Below, in pieces: positions 42,569-52,661 of a stretch of DNA of 64,000 nt; position 1 is the stretch's first letter; every line of letters starts with the position of its first letter. The notes under the pieces were generated by a model, which saw nothing but the letters and a program-made list of their open reading frames with translations, did not search any database and had not been told where the DNA came from. Source of the stretch: Pancytospora philotis (Eukaryota > Microsporidia); NCBI GenBank assembly GCA_023647555.1, contig JALRLY010000269.1:19807-83806 (forward strand). Reading direction: 5' to 3'. The position numbers were made by a program, and so were the translations under genes.

Positions 42569-45500
42569 TTACTTAAAAAACTCGATCACAGCATCGACGC
42601 TCTCGTCGAACTTCTTGGTGTCCACGAACTGCTTGAGCGCCAGCATCTCGTCCCTGTGGTCATTTGCGACGATCTTACCGCCGCAGCGGCAGTAGTCGCG
42701 CAGCTTCAGCTCTGCGGCGGCCTTGCACACGCTGCAGTGCCTGTCGCCGCGCGCCTGCATGCGCCACAGGTAGTTGAGGTAGCGGCCGCACTCCTCCTCG
42801 ATGCACGCGTTCTCCAGGTCGGCGTAACACCGCACGCAGCGCTTTCTGATCAGCGCCTCGGCGCCGCAGTGCGGGCAGAATATCGTGAGGTTCAGCTGGT
42901 GGCTCTTCTCCTGCCCGAATTCGCTCAGCCGCAGCAGCTTGTAGCAGTTGGCCGCAAGCCCGTGCACGTCGCGCTTGTACGAGAGCAGCCGCAGCATCAG
43001 CCGCGCCTGCTCGTGGCTCATGCCCGTAACGAGCCCGTAGACCTGCTCGTTCGTGATCGCGGCGTCGCTGAAATAGAGACCGAAGAAGGAGCGCGGCATC
43101 TCGACGGACGCGAAGCTCAGGACCTCCCCGTCGTCGATGCAGAAGTAGCAGTCCGGGCTGACAAAGCCGAGCCGCTCGAATCTGCGCACGACCTGCAGAC
43201 TCAGCAGCTCATAGCCGGCCAGCTGCGCGACTTTCTTCTGGATGTAGCCGAAGTACGCCGCGCAGCCTTCGGCGTCGGTGCGGCCCGTGTCTATGGTAAT
43301 GAGCTCCTTGCTCGCGCTCACCACCTTGCACTGCATCTCCTTGAGCTGGTGCACGAGGTTTATCAGGTACTTCTGCTGCAGGATGTTGATGAGCTCGCGC
43401 AGCTCCTCGGAGACGAGGCGCGAGTCCTTCTTGAGCCACTTGGCGATGGTGGGCACCAGACGCGCCGCGCCGTAGTTGTTCCGAAGGGCAGCGACGAGGA
43501 TGAGCTTCAGGAAATCGTACAGCAGCACGAACTCGCGCCTGCGGATGCCGTCGAAGAGCGAGTTGCTGCCGAGCAGGAAGCTGTGCTCGATGATGGCGAG
43601 GAGCAGCGAGTTGGTGCACTCGATCTGCAGCGTGTACGTCGCGAAGTAGCCCGGCCTATAGCTCTCGTCCTTAATCACGTTCTGGGTGAATGCGTCGGAC
43701 TGCACGGCCAGCGTGTCGGCCCTGCACAGCTCCTTGTAGAATGCGTACTCGAGCACCTGATCATTGATATTGCGCAGCGGCATCTTAAACAGCTCGGCGA
43801 TGTCCTGCTGGCTGTTGTACTCCTCCCGCATCCTCAGCTGGAGGTCGTGCTGCCTCTTCAGCATCGCCTCGAGGCCCTCAAGGTGGATCGACTGCTTCAG
43901 CGCAAGGGGCACAAGCAGCGCGCCGCAAAACGCCTCCGCGATCTCTTCAGCGTTGGGATCAGAGCTGTTGTACACAATCACCGGTACGCTGTAGAGATGC
44001 CGGGCGCGGTATGCGGCCAGAGAGGTGCTTTGCACCTCCACGCCGCACTCTATCTTGGAATTCGATACAAAGGCCGTTACATCCGCCGTAATGCAGAAGA
44101 TGCTCTTTTTCTGGTAGGTGATAGAAGAGACCGTCGCGTACGGCGCCACCAGCCGCCCGCCGTCGTGGTCGGCGATAAGCTGGTACATCGGATCGAGCAG
44201 CGTATTGTAAACGCCTTTGATGGCGAAGTGCTCGAAGAAGCGCCGGTACTTCTCGTTGCGGTCCATCCCCGCGCCGAGCCTCATAACCACCGCATCACAG
44301 GGGTCGATGCTGTTCGGCAGATAGACCTTGGTCCTTTCGTACTCCCCGAAGTATTCCGCATCGTTCAGAACCAGGAAGATCTTCTGGACAAATTCGTGCT
44401 GCGCTCTCGAACCATCGAGGTAGCGCTCCGTGTACGCCTCCTGGCCGTCCATGCAGATCTCCACGATGGTGCGCCTCCGCCTGTAAAAAGCCAGCCAGTT
44501 TTCGCGCTGCGCCTCCACGATTTTCTTGAGAGCATCGAGGCCGATGGAGGAGTAGGAGGACTCCACCGCGGGCGCAGCAACGGGCTGGCATTCCTTCTGC
44601 GCTGGTACGACCAGCTGCTCAGCATCGGCATTTTCCTTCTGGGCCTGGCTGCCCACCGACGAGTAGAACACCTCGCTCAGACTGCGCTTCGGCAGCGCAT
44701 CCTCGATGTCGCCCACGCGCTTGAACCCGAGCTTGCCCACGCTGTTCAGCTTGGTGATCCACTTCGGCACCTCGACCCTGGCCAGCGGATTCTTGATGTT
44801 CTGCAGATACGCCGGGATCACAACGAGCCGCTGCAGAATGCTGTCGAAGCGCGTGCGGTAGTACGCCCAGTCTATGATCCGCCGCAGATCGCTGCAGCCC
44901 GTGCCGAGCCAGCGCCGCAGATACTCGTCGCGCTGCGGGTGCCGGAAGATGAGCACGGGGATGCAGCGCTCGGCGGTGGGCGCGTTCACCGGGAAGCGGC
45001 TGATGATGAACTCGCACTTCAGCTTGTCCTCCAGGATGTCCTTGCCCAGGAACTCCGCCATGCGCCGCGCCGTGTTCATGATGTTCGACTTGCGGTCGCC
45101 GTAGGTGTCGAGGCTCTTGGCCATGTAGCGCGATTCGGAGAACAGATCGAAAATCACCTCGTCCGAGAGCGCAGCGCCCTCCGTGTGGATGATGTCCAGC
45201 CAGTAGTTGCAGACCGCGGCGATGGAGTCGTAGCACTCCTGGAGGCTGCTCCCGTCGTTGAAGTGCTGGAAAAGGTCCTCCTGGAACTTCTTCACGATGT
45301 TCAGCTCGCCGCGCCGCTTGAGCTCGAAGCCCTTCAGCTCGGCGATGCTCCCGTTGTCGTTGAAGATCACGTACCGCTTCTTCAGCAGCCGGTTCTCCTC
45401 GGTCGAGGCCGGGATGATCATCGCGCGGTACGGGCCGTCCACCTCGAACAGGATCGAGTTCTGCTCGACCTTGTCGTACGCGCCGCCGTCCCGCAGAATC

Positions 45501-48121
45501 TGGTACTGGCTGTTCGTGAACTTCTGGCACACGAAGTAGTTCAGGATGTTGGTGATCAGCGACACCTTCTTGCTCCCGACCATCACCGTGCTCGGGAAGC
45601 CGGCGGGCAGCAGGCACCAGATCCCGTCCGTGTCGAGCTCGAGCGGAATGCCGATGGCATCGGTCACCTCCTTCGCGAGCCTGATCACCTCGCCGCCCAC
45701 GTGGCACACGGCCGCGGCCATCTCCAGCGAGAACCAGCGCGAGCCCTTCCGCATCACGTACCCGTAGAAGGAGTTCAGCACGCACTTGTAGGCGATCTGC
45801 AGGCTGTTGTACACGACTGTCTTCTTCTTGTTCTCCGCGCTCGGATTGCGCTCGTACGCATCCACGGCCGCCTTGTAGTACCGCTTCACGACGTTGCGCT
45901 GGTCCCGGAACTTCCGAATGGTCTCCACGTAGAAAGGCACCTCGCGCTGGCACACCGTGAGCTCCTCCTGCTTCGTCTCGACCTTCTTCACGCGCTTGTA
46001 GATCTTCTTGGAGTACTCGGTCACGCGCTCCCGCAGGATGCTCTCCTGGCGCGAAATCGGGAGCTCTGCGTACGAAACCTTCTTGGCCGGCTCGGACGGC
46101 TGCGCGCGCACGTACGACCGCGACGCATCGAAGCGCCGGGCGCTGTCGGACACATCGCGATCGAACCCGCGTGCGCGCCGCTTGACCCCCGCCATCGCAT
46201 CGTCGTCCGAGTCCTCGGCGCGCGCAGGCTCCTCCCTGTCCGCCTCGGCGCGCGCCCGATCACTTTCCCAGCTGTAGAAAGTCTCCCCCATCAGCTGGTT
46301 CTTTATTAGCTTGATGTCGTTCGCGGTGGGCGGGAGGTACTCGGCGCGCGAGACCCAGGCCATGCGCCGTTTGCAGTCGCTCTCGGGCCGGTTGTGGTCG
46401 CAGTGGATGCAGATGTCCTCGTTCACGATCGACACGGGCTGCAGCCGGTTCGTCAGGATGATGTTGGGGTACATCGCACCGACGTCCAGGTGGTATATCA
46501 TGCCCTTCTGTCTGCAGCGCCCGCGCACGGCGTTGAGCTGCGCAACCACGCCGGCGCGCGCCGCGGGGTACTCCGGCAGGCTGCTGTGCGGCGCCAGCAG
46601 GTGGTCGAGCTCCTCGATTATCAGATCGATCATCTCGTCCTTCACCCGGAAATCGTGCTCGAAGTCGGAGCGGTAGATCCCGGCCTGCAGCGACTCGACG
46701 TGCCCGCCGATGTACGTGAGGTTGTTCACGATGTGGCCCTTGAAGTACTCGAGCGACTCGAAGCGCTTCTTCGGCGGCACGAGCAGCTGGTACGCGATCG
46801 ACTCGCAGAGCAGCAGCGCCTCGCAGAGCGTCCCCGAGCCGCGGCACAGCACCTGCACGGTGGGCAGCGGGATGATGGAGGCGATCGAGAAGATGTGCGG
46901 CTGCACGTACTTGGTGTACAGGTAGTAGGTCGCCACGGCGTCGGACACCGAGTAGGACGCGAGCTTCTGCGGCTCCTCGCGCGCGCAGCGCACCATGTCC
47001 TCCGGGTCGATCTCGTCGGGGAAGTAGCCCAGCTTGATGCGCGCCGCGTCCTTCAGGCCCTGGTTGTTCATCGGCAGGTACGAGTCGCGCTTGACCCACT
47101 TGTAGCAGTCGAGGTGCATGATGAACGGCGACTCGTAGTACTCGCGCGTGGCCCGCATGCTCAGCGCGCGCTCGAGCGAAATGCCGTACTTCGCGGCGCG
47201 CTTCTCCACGAACGGCCAGTCGAAGTACCCGCCGTTGTACGTCGTGATGATGTGCGGCCGGTGCTGCTGCACGGCCTCTACGAAGCGCACGAGCAGCGCC
47301 TCCTCGTTCTCCTCGTTGGCCACCCTGAACGTGCAGCGCATGTCGTCCTTCGCGGTGTACTCGAACTCCATGATGTCCCTGGAGACCACCGTGCGGTTCG
47401 TGATCAGCTCGCCGAACGACTCGGTCATGATCGAGATCATCATCACCTCGTCGTGCTCCGGATTCGGGAACTTGAGCGCCGGCTTGGTGGTCTCGATGTC
47501 GTACGCGAGGATCCGCAGATCGGGGTAGGTCACGCGCGCGTTCGGCTCGATCGTGTAGCGCTCGCCGTTGTACGACACGCAGTACCAGGCGCCGCAGCGC
47601 ACGCCGAGCTCGTTGCCGACCTGCACCTCGTTCGGGATGTCGTGCTCGTAGATCCGGTGCTGCGCCGGCGCGTCCTCGGCGCAGAAGCCGCGGTACATGT
47701 CGTCCTCGGTCTTCGCCACCCTGCCCATCTCCCGCACGATCTGCTGGAAGTCCGCCTCGCGCTTCACGCTGACCTTCAGGAACGCCTTCGGCGGCCGGTT
47801 GAGGTGGTTGTGCTCGCCCACGTCGATCCGGCTCGTCGGCTGGACGCGCTGTATGAGGCCCTCGTAGCGCCGCTCGAAGAACTCCTCGACCGGGCTCGGG
47901 TCCTCGGCGCACTCGACGAGGAACGAGAGGTAGAAAGGCACGCGGATGGTAAAATTCCGCGCGTCCTCGTCCACGAAGTACATGTCCACGAACAGCTGCG
48001 TCTGCTCGTTGCGGACTACGTCGTAGTTCAGCAGCCAGCCCGCGCGCGGGCGCTCGTCGAAGAACTGCGTGTAGCCAAACTGCCCTGCAAGCTGGGCCGT
48101 GCTCTCGAAATTTTCGTCCAT
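42569..48121 (-). CDS. POL2: DNA polymerase epsilon catalytic subunit
   Basis: This 1850-aa protein is the leading-strand replicative polymerase. The proofreading exonuclease is intact (Exo I AYDIETTK near 207). The B-family polymerase has motif A LDVGAMYPNII near 543 and motif C LDTDGIW near 827. The Cys-containing insert CIHCDHNRPESDC near the palm is present, where yeast Pol2 binds an Fe-S cluster. The second, inactive polymerase-like half follows. The C-terminus has two Cys modules (CPHC...CVRC; CSVC...CRCG, about 1775-1835) that bind the accessory subunit. It is about 370 residues shorter than yeast Pol2. An AAATTTTT element lies 9 nt before the ATG. Confidence 0.95.
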   Translation of the reverse strand: MDENFESTAQLAGQFGYTQFFDERPRAGWLLNYDVVRNEQTQLFVDMYFVDEDARNFTIRVPFYLSFLVECAEDPSPVEEFFERRYEGLIQRVQPTSRIDVGEHNHLNRPPKAFLKVSVKREADFQQIVREMGRVAKTEDDMYRGFCAEDAPAQHRIYEHDIPNEVQVGNELGVRCGAWYCVSYNGERYTIEPNARVTYPDLRILAYDIETTKPALKFPNPEHDEVMMISIMTESFGELITNRTVVSRDIMEFEYTAKDDMRCTFRVANEENEEALLVRFVEAVQQHRPHIITTYNGGYFDWPFVEKRAAKYGISLERALSMRATREYYESPFIMHLDCYKWVKRDSYLPMNNQGLKDAARIKLGYFPDEIDPEDMVRCAREEPQKLASYSVSDAVATYYLYTKYVQPHIFSIASIIPLPTVQVLCRGSGTLCEALLLCESIAYQLLVPPKKRFESLEYFKGHIVNNLTYIGGHVESLQAGIYRSDFEHDFRVKDEMIDLIIEELDHLLAPHSSLPEYPAARAGVVAQLNAVRGRCRQKGMIYHLDVGAMYPNIILTNRLQPVSIVNEDICIHCDHNRPESDCKRRMAWVSRAEYLPPTANDIKLIKNQLMGETFYSWESDRARAEADREEPARAEDSDDDAMAGVKRRARGFDRDVSDSARRFDASRSYVRAQPSEPAKKVSYAELPISRQESILRERVTEYSKKIYKRVKKVETKQEELTVCQREVPFYVETIRKFRDQRNVVKRYYKAAVDAYERNPSAENKKKTVVYNSLQIAYKCVLNSFYGYVMRKGSRWFSLEMAAAVCHVGGEVIRLAKEVTDAIGIPLELDTDGIWCLLPAGFPSTVMVGSKKVSLITNILNYFVCQKFTNSQYQILRDGGAYDKVEQNSILFEVDGPYRAMIIPASTEENRLLKKRYVIFNDNGSIAELKGFELKRRGELNIVKKFQEDLFQHFNDGSSLQECYDSIAAVCNYWLDIIHTEGAALSDEVIFDLFSESRYMAKSLDTYGDRKSNIMNTARRMAEFLGKDILEDKLKCEFIISRFPVNAPTAERCIPVLIFRHPQRDEYLRRWLGTGCSDLRRIIDWAYYRTRFDSILQRLVVIPAYLQNIKNPLARVEVPKWITKLNSVGKLGFKRVGDIEDALPKRSLSEVFYSSVGSQAQKENADAEQLVVPAQKECQPVAAPAVESSYSSIGLDALKKIVEAQRENWLAFYRRRRTIVEICMDGQEAYTERYLDGSRAQHEFVQKIFLVLNDAEYFGEYERTKVYLPNSIDPCDAVVMRLGAGMDRNEKYRRFFEHFAIKGVYNTLLDPMYQLIADHDGGRLVAPYATVSSITYQKKSIFCITADVTAFVSNSKIECGVEVQSTSLAAYRARHLYSVPVIVYNSSDPNAEEIAEAFCGALLVPLALKQSIHLEGLEAMLKRQHDLQLRMREEYNSQQDIAELFKMPLRNINDQVLEYAFYKELCRADTLAVQSDAFTQNVIKDESYRPGYFATYTLQIECTNSLLLAIIEHSFLLGSNSLFDGIRRREFVLLYDFLKLILVAALRNNYGAARLVPTIAKWLKKDSRLVSEELRELINILQQKYLINLVHQLKEMQCKVVSASKELITIDTGRTDAEGCAAYFGYIQKKVAQLAGYELLSLQVVRRFERLGFVSPDCYFCIDDGEVLSFASVEMPRSFFGLYFSDAAITNEQVYGLVTGMSHEQARLMLRLLSYKRDVHGLAANCYKLLRLSEFGQEKSHQLNLTIFCPHCGAEALIRKRCVRCYADLENACIEEECGRYLNYLWRMQARGDRHCSVCKAAAELKLRDYCRCGGKIVANDHRDEMLALKQFVDTKKFDESVDAVIEFFK

Positions 48122-48130
48122 TGAGGCTCC

Positions 48131-48138
48131 AAATTTTT
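48131..48138 (-). promoter_or_regulatory. AAATTT-type start-proximal element
   Basis: AAAAATTT on the minus strand, 9 nt before the polymerase epsilon ATG. Confidence 0.55.
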
Positions 48139-48525
48139 GTACGGTCTTCGGCGCGCGGGCGACGCGCCTGGGTTCGGGCAGATGTTGCGCGCTGCTGCCT
48201 GTACGTGATTAAATGGCTAACCAACACAGTATACTTTTATATAGCTTTATTGCTTGTTAAAACTGCTTAACTGGCATTTTTATACCATAATAGCAGCAAC
48301 TTTCAGACTGCTGCGCCGTACTATTGTCTACTAGTGCAGCTTTCTTTTTATTATTGCAGATTTGCTTTAGCTAAACCTTCTACGGTACTCAGCGCCACCC
48401 GCGATTCACAGGCTCGAATTTTGTCTATAAACACTTACGGCTATTCAACAGCAAAGCTGCGTGAAAGAGAACTGGCAGCATCGCGACAATATCAGATTCC
48501 TTGCAGTTGAGAAATTTTGCATCAT

Positions 48526-48533
48526 AAAAATTT
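48526..48533 (+). promoter_or_regulatory. AAATTT-type start-proximal element
   Basis: AAAAATTT, 18 nt before the ATG at 48552. Confidence 0.55.
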
Positions 48534-48551
48534 GCAGACTTGCCCCTCATC

Positions 48552-49730
48552 ATGCTGCTCACTGATATCCCACCAAGACTTGCGGCCGCTCTGGCACTGC
48601 TTTCTTCCAGACAAGACACTGCAATGAGTCTCTTTGATATTTACCCGATCAATACAAGTCTCATCAATGCCTCTTACGAAAAATTCTATGTTGATTGTAT
48701 GAGCAACTCTTCTGGGCAGGCTGAGGGCGAAAACCGTCCCGCAATCCGTTTTTTTGCGCATCCTCTTCCTGCAGATAAAACGTATCATGCGAGGCGAGAG
48801 TTCTTGAGATTCTACACGTTCTGCTTAATGAACCCCATGGCTAAGATTATGGATCTTATGGCACTGGAGCCAACGTACAAGAGACTTGAAATGCTTTTGG
48901 ATATTTTCACTGGGACTCATACCCTCATTGATGCGAGCAATAGCGTTGTTGTAACCTGTCCCTTGAAGGAGGAGTGGAGAATAAGAGTTAATTGGGTCAA
49001 CGAGGAAATAGATGGGTCTATACAGGAACTGCTGATTATGAAAATCATAGAGGCTGTTTCTCCGCGTACGGGAGAGTATTTGAAGAATGTTTTTACTGCC
49101 GATACTAGGGAAGACGCGCTGCTGCATCTTCTTCGGAGATCTACACTAGTTGGCGTAGATTTTTACAGTGAGTTGTCTGCCCTCCTCGATGGCGCCCTGA
49201 AAGGCGATAATATTGAAGAGAGGATCTGGGCGTTTGTAGTTCCCTTGATGGAGGAGGTTGCGGCTTTGTCTGGTATGGGTCCGGACCATACTGCCCGCTG
49301 TGGCCAGATAATGCTTGACAAAACAGCCGGCCTTGATCGAGAGCTAGCAGGGGAGATATCAAACTGGATGAGTTTCCTGCAATGCCATTTGAATGGTAAT
49401 ACGGCAACGTTTTCTGGGCTAGCAGGTGAAACGGAGGGAGATACGCACTCTGTGACGACGTTTCTCAATGATTTTTACCGCCGGCACAGAGTCGATCTAT
49501 CTTACGCCGTGCTCGATGCGTTCCGCAGCTACTACCTGAAAGGATTAGATGTCGACGGGCAAGTCCGTTTGAAAGAGATCGCAGAAGATGGCGCACTGAT
49601 GAACGGGCTCCCACCTAAGCTTATTCGTCATCTTCTTAACGGATGCGATGAACGGAGCGTGAAATATTCCGAAGCGGGAATGTTTTTGACGAAACGTCTT
49701 TCTTCAGCGCTGGAAACTCAGAAGGAATAA
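48552..49730 (+). CDS. Orphan secreted protein
   Basis: I do not recognise this 392-aa protein. The N-terminus (MLLTDIPPRLAAALALLSSRQ) is a plausible signal peptide. The mature part is helical with few cysteines and no later membrane segment. Codon use is closer to A/T-rich than in flanking core genes, as in the other orphan secreted genes. The upstream frame begins at a TTG; the ATG at 48552 was chosen with the AAATTT element 18 nt upstream. AATAAA follows just after the stop. I see no clear homology to families A-C, although size and composition are similar. Confidence 0.65.
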   Translation: MLLTDIPPRLAAALALLSSRQDTAMSLFDIYPINTSLINASYEKFYVDCMSNSSGQAEGENRPAIRFFAHPLPADKTYHARREFLRFYTFCLMNPMAKIMDLMALEPTYKRLEMLLDIFTGTHTLIDASNSVVVTCPLKEEWRIRVNWVNEEIDGSIQELLIMKIIEAVSPRTGEYLKNVFTADTREDALLHLLRRSTLVGVDFYSELSALLDGALKGDNIEERIWAFVVPLMEEVAALSGMGPDHTARCGQIMLDKTAGLDRELAGEISNWMSFLQCHLNGNTATFSGLAGETEGDTHSVTTFLNDFYRRHRVDLSYAVLDAFRSYYLKGLDVDGQVRLKEIAEDGALMNGLPPKLIRHLLNGCDERSVKYSEAGMFLTKRLSSALETQKE

Positions 49731-49875
49731 ATTCAATAAAACAGGTCTGTTCAGATAAATTAGTGTGCATCTCATAAGCCGCCGTGAGAGAGCTTTCTCA
49801 GCAGGCGCAATACGACCCCTGAATCTAGCTTCCGCGCCAAGCTGGCCGATGCGCTTTATATTGTAACACTGTTTA

Positions 49876-50484
49876 TTAGTTCTGGTCGCTGTCCTCCGAT
49901 TTGAGAACGCGGAACCCGAATATGCGCGGCGTGTAGGTGGCCTCGCTGGGCTTCGCCTCAAAGTGGTAGGGGTAGGACAGCGCCAGGAAGTGCGCGTAGC
50001 CCACGCCCCAGGCGCAGCCGTCGAGGTGCTTGAGCGACGTGCGCGGCGTGTACAGGCTGTTGCACGTGCAGCAGTAGAGCTTCGTGCCGTGCTTCCGCGG
50101 CTCGTTCGAGAGGCCCGTGGGGAGCAGCGGCGCGTCCGCGCACGCGACGCGGCTGCACTTCCCGAACTCGAAGTTGAGCACGCGGTCGAGGACGGTCTCG
50201 AGGCCGCTGCCGGTGTAGATGTAGCGCTGGTGCGCGAGGTAGTACAGGTCGGCCTCGATCTCGGGGTCGAAGCTCGCCTTCTGGTCGCGGATCACCTGGT
50301 ATGCTTTTTCGAAGTCCCTGATCTTTTCCTTGAGCCCGTAGAAGTTGAAGCGGTCCTGCAGGAACGTCTCGTAGATCTTGCAGAGGTACCTGTTCTCCTT
50401 CTTGTCGGTGAAGTGCGTGATCCACTTGTCGTCGTAGCTGATGCTGCTCTGGTCCGTGTCGTACTCGGTCGCGTCCATTCTCAT
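49876..50484 (-). CDS. CKB1: Casein kinase II regulatory (beta) subunit
   Basis: This 202-aa protein is the CK2 beta regulatory subunit that dimerises and docks the catalytic alpha subunits. The N-terminus is acidic (MDATEYDTD...SYDDKWITHF), and FDPEIEADLYYLAHQRYI matches the helical domain. The zinc-binding dimer interface has its four cysteines (CSRVAC...LYCCTC). The LLPTGLSNEP and SLYTPRTS segments are canonical. A longer frame to 50670 was rejected: TAAATTT lies 3 nt before the ATG at 50484, and a second ATG follows six nucleotides later. Confidence 0.92.
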   Translation of the reverse strand: MRMDATEYDTDQSSISYDDKWITHFTDKKENRYLCKIYETFLQDRFNFYGLKEKIRDFEKAYQVIRDQKASFDPEIEADLYYLAHQRYIYTGSGLETVLDRVLNFEFGKCSRVACADAPLLPTGLSNEPRKHGTKLYCCTCNSLYTPRTSLKHLDGCAWGVGYAHFLALSYPYHFEAKPSEATYTPRIFGFRVLKSEDSDQN

Positions 50485-50487
50485 GAG

Positions 50488-50494
50488 AAATTTA
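50488..50494 (-). promoter_or_regulatory. AAATTT-type start-proximal element
   Basis: TAAATTT on the minus strand, 3 nt before the CK2 beta ATG. Confidence 0.5.
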
Positions 50495-50742
50495 TCGGCG
50501 CCAGAGTCTGCGGGATTTATGGCTTTGCTTTTGCTCTCGGCGCAGGGCGCAGCTGGCTGCCAAGCGCTTCGCATGGCTAGGCGCACGCAGCGAATAAGCC
50601 ATCCTTCAAGCAAATTTGAAACTGTGGCATACTGTCCGGCTACATTCACAGATACTACTGCCACGCACACTATCGCATGGCAATTAGCCTATGCGCTGCC
50701 CGCGATGTCTGAATTACCAGAGTGTGAGCTAAAGCCCTTCTC

Positions 50743-50784
50743 AATAACCTCCACGTAGTGCATAATAACCTCCATGTAGTGCAC
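50743..50784 (+). repeat. Two tandem 21-bp copies upstream of the Vps53-like gene
   Basis: AATAACCTCCAYGTAGTGCA plus one base, repeated twice with two differences. Confidence 0.6.
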
Positions 50785-50901
50785 ACACAGCACACTTCAT
50801 TCTACATGCATTTCTTATCTAGGCTCATTCAAATCATCAGCAGTTCCACCCAAATAGGCCAGTTTCAGCAAATACCAAAACCGCCGGTAAATAAGCAAAC
50901 A

Positions 50902-52419
50902 ATGAACAAAGAGCTGGAACGGCTGTGCAACAGGAAGAACTACGCCAAAATCCTGGCTGTGATCGAATCCAAGACCAGCAAGCCCTCACTGCTCTACAAG
51001 GACCTGAAGCTCTCGCAGGTCGACCTTGAGCATCTGAAAAAGTATGCGCTCGGGCAGGCAATGGGCAGTCTCTACAAGGGCACCGCAGTGCCACCGGTGC
51101 TGGTCAGCATGGGCGACCTTCTGGGCCCAGAGTTCGCACTGGAGCTGAAGGCCGCGGTCACGAACTACATCGTGTCGCAGTCCCTCGCCGACACGGGCCA
51201 GCGCATTGCCGCTGCGTTCACTGATCTGGGATCGCTGTGCGTCGTGTACGAATTCGTCGAAGAGGAGGCCGAGCGGATCGCCGATAAGCACGGCGCCGCC
51301 CCGGCGGAGTGGGATCTGGTGCTGAAGTACATCTGCAAGGTGCTGGTGATGGTCAAGCAGCAGATCTGCGACAGCTTCTTCCTCGCGGACCCCGAGGAGA
51401 TGGCGTACATCCAGGGCCTCAACGCCACGATCGCGTTCGAGAAGCGACTGGCCCCGTTCTTCGCCACCGCGAAGTGCTGCAGCACGCAGATCGAGTTCAA
51501 GGGCGACGATGTGGAGTTCGAGCAGCGGCTGTTGGGCACCGCCTGCGTGCACGCGCGGATGCTGTCCGCGCTGTTCGTTTCGCACGTCGATCTGTACCTG
51601 GACTACTTCCTGCGGCCGTACCTCGGCAGGGAGCTGGCGCAGCAGCGCTGCGAGATGGACATCGTCGAGGTGTTCCTCCACCTGTTCAGGGACGTGGAGC
51701 AGATCTACGAGCGGCTCTCGTACTTCGAGGACCAGTCCGTTTACAGCGAGATGCTCGCCCAGATCGACTTCCACCTGTCGCGCTTCGTCAAGAAAATGCG
51801 GGCCTCCGACACGATCGAGGGCAGCATCGCCGTCTTCTCGACCATCGGCTACATACGCGAGACGCTGCAGGACCTCATCGCGCGGGTGGCCGAGTACTTC
51901 GGAGCGAACATCCTGCCGCAGGTGCTTGACGACATGGCGCAGCTCGAGCATCTGCAGAGCTTCAAGGTCGAGCAGGCGATCGCCGCGACCTTTCCGCCTC
52001 TGCACACGCGGAGGCCGAGCTTCGATGCGCTACAGCGCTGGTTCGATGCGCGGCTGGCCGAGATGCCCGGCGCCAACGAGGAGGTGCGCGGGATATTCGT
52101 CGAGATGAGCATCACGCGCATGCTCGTACTGATCAGCCTGCTGAAGATGACGGCTCCGGCCGCTGAGCTCCTCCTCAAAGACGTGTGCGCCCTGGAGACG
52201 CATCTGGAGCCGGTGGTCGGACAGATTCCGTGCATTGCCACGGTCAAGGAGTACCTGAGGATTTTCATCTGCCCAACCGCGGACAAAAAGCGCTTTGTCG
52301 AGAACTTCAACGCCGTTTCAAGCGGCATCTTCTCCTTCGACCAGATTCTGAATGCGCTGAAGGACCAGGCCGACGCCGCAGAGCTGTTCCTGCAGTACAA
52401 GCAGACGCTCAACCGATAG
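50902..52419 (+). CDS. Vps53-like GARP/EARP tethering subunit
   Basis: This 505-aa helical protein resembles Vps53, a subunit of the GARP complex that tethers endosome-derived vesicles at the trans-Golgi. The middle (DLVLKYICKVLVMVKQQICD, then LNATIAFEKRLAPFF) matches the part of Vps53 with W..pY..C..f...tr..L and Lq.TleFE..L. The next block (MLSALFVSHVDLYLDYF) matches the s..FepyL..Y segment. The C-terminus (AAELLLKDVCALETHL...VKEYLRIFICP...FVENFNAV) matches AeqLLlD...lK..LL...y...i......eFv.ny. It is considerably shorter than yeast Vps53 (822 aa), missing part of the N-terminal coiled coil. Another CATCHR subunit is possible. Confidence 0.55.
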   Translation: MNKELERLCNRKNYAKILAVIESKTSKPSLLYKDLKLSQVDLEHLKKYALGQAMGSLYKGTAVPPVLVSMGDLLGPEFALELKAAVTNYIVSQSLADTGQRIAAAFTDLGSLCVVYEFVEEEAERIADKHGAAPAEWDLVLKYICKVLVMVKQQICDSFFLADPEEMAYIQGLNATIAFEKRLAPFFATAKCCSTQIEFKGDDVEFEQRLLGTACVHARMLSALFVSHVDLYLDYFLRPYLGRELAQQRCEMDIVEVFLHLFRDVEQIYERLSYFEDQSVYSEMLAQIDFHLSRFVKKMRASDTIEGSIAVFSTIGYIRETLQDLIARVAEYFGANILPQVLDDMAQLEHLQSFKVEQAIAATFPPLHTRRPSFDALQRWFDARLAEMPGANEEVRGIFVEMSITRMLVLISLLKMTAPAAELLLKDVCALETHLEPVVGQIPCIATVKEYLRIFICPTADKKRFVENFNAVSSGIFSFDQILNALKDQADAAELFLQYKQTLNR

Positions 52420-52661
52420 ATGCTTATTATTGATAGGCGAGTGCTGTGAGAATAGCATTTTCTGGCTGCTACTAAGACACAAACGTTTCTGATGGTGAAG
52501 AAATCCTAGGGCAATAAGATCACTGCTTCTGTTTCCTCCGTTAGTCCCTTAAATTAAATTTCAACTCTGATACTTTATCGCTGTCGCATACAACAAGTTT
52601 ATTGCTCATTTATACAGCGCAGGCTCGGCGCATCTGTGGCTGACACCGGCAAAGCTATTAC

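Larger units (their letters stand above)
48122..48551. other. Divergent intergenic region
   Basis: This 430-bp gap is AT-rich between polymerase epsilon and a secreted orphan. Both genes have their AAATTT element here (48131-48138 and 48526-48533), and an extra AAATTTT copy lies at 48512-48518. No gene is supported. Confidence 0.5.
50485..50901. other. Divergent intergenic region with a 21-bp tandem repeat
   Basis: This 417-bp gap lies between CK2 beta and the Vps53-like gene. It contains two imperfect 21-bp copies at 50743-50784. No gene was identified. Confidence 0.5.

Noticed and set aside
42563..46309. 1248-codon plus-strand frame opposite polymerase epsilon
   Set aside because: Low-complexity Leu/Val/Arg/His-rich shadow of a confidently identified gene.
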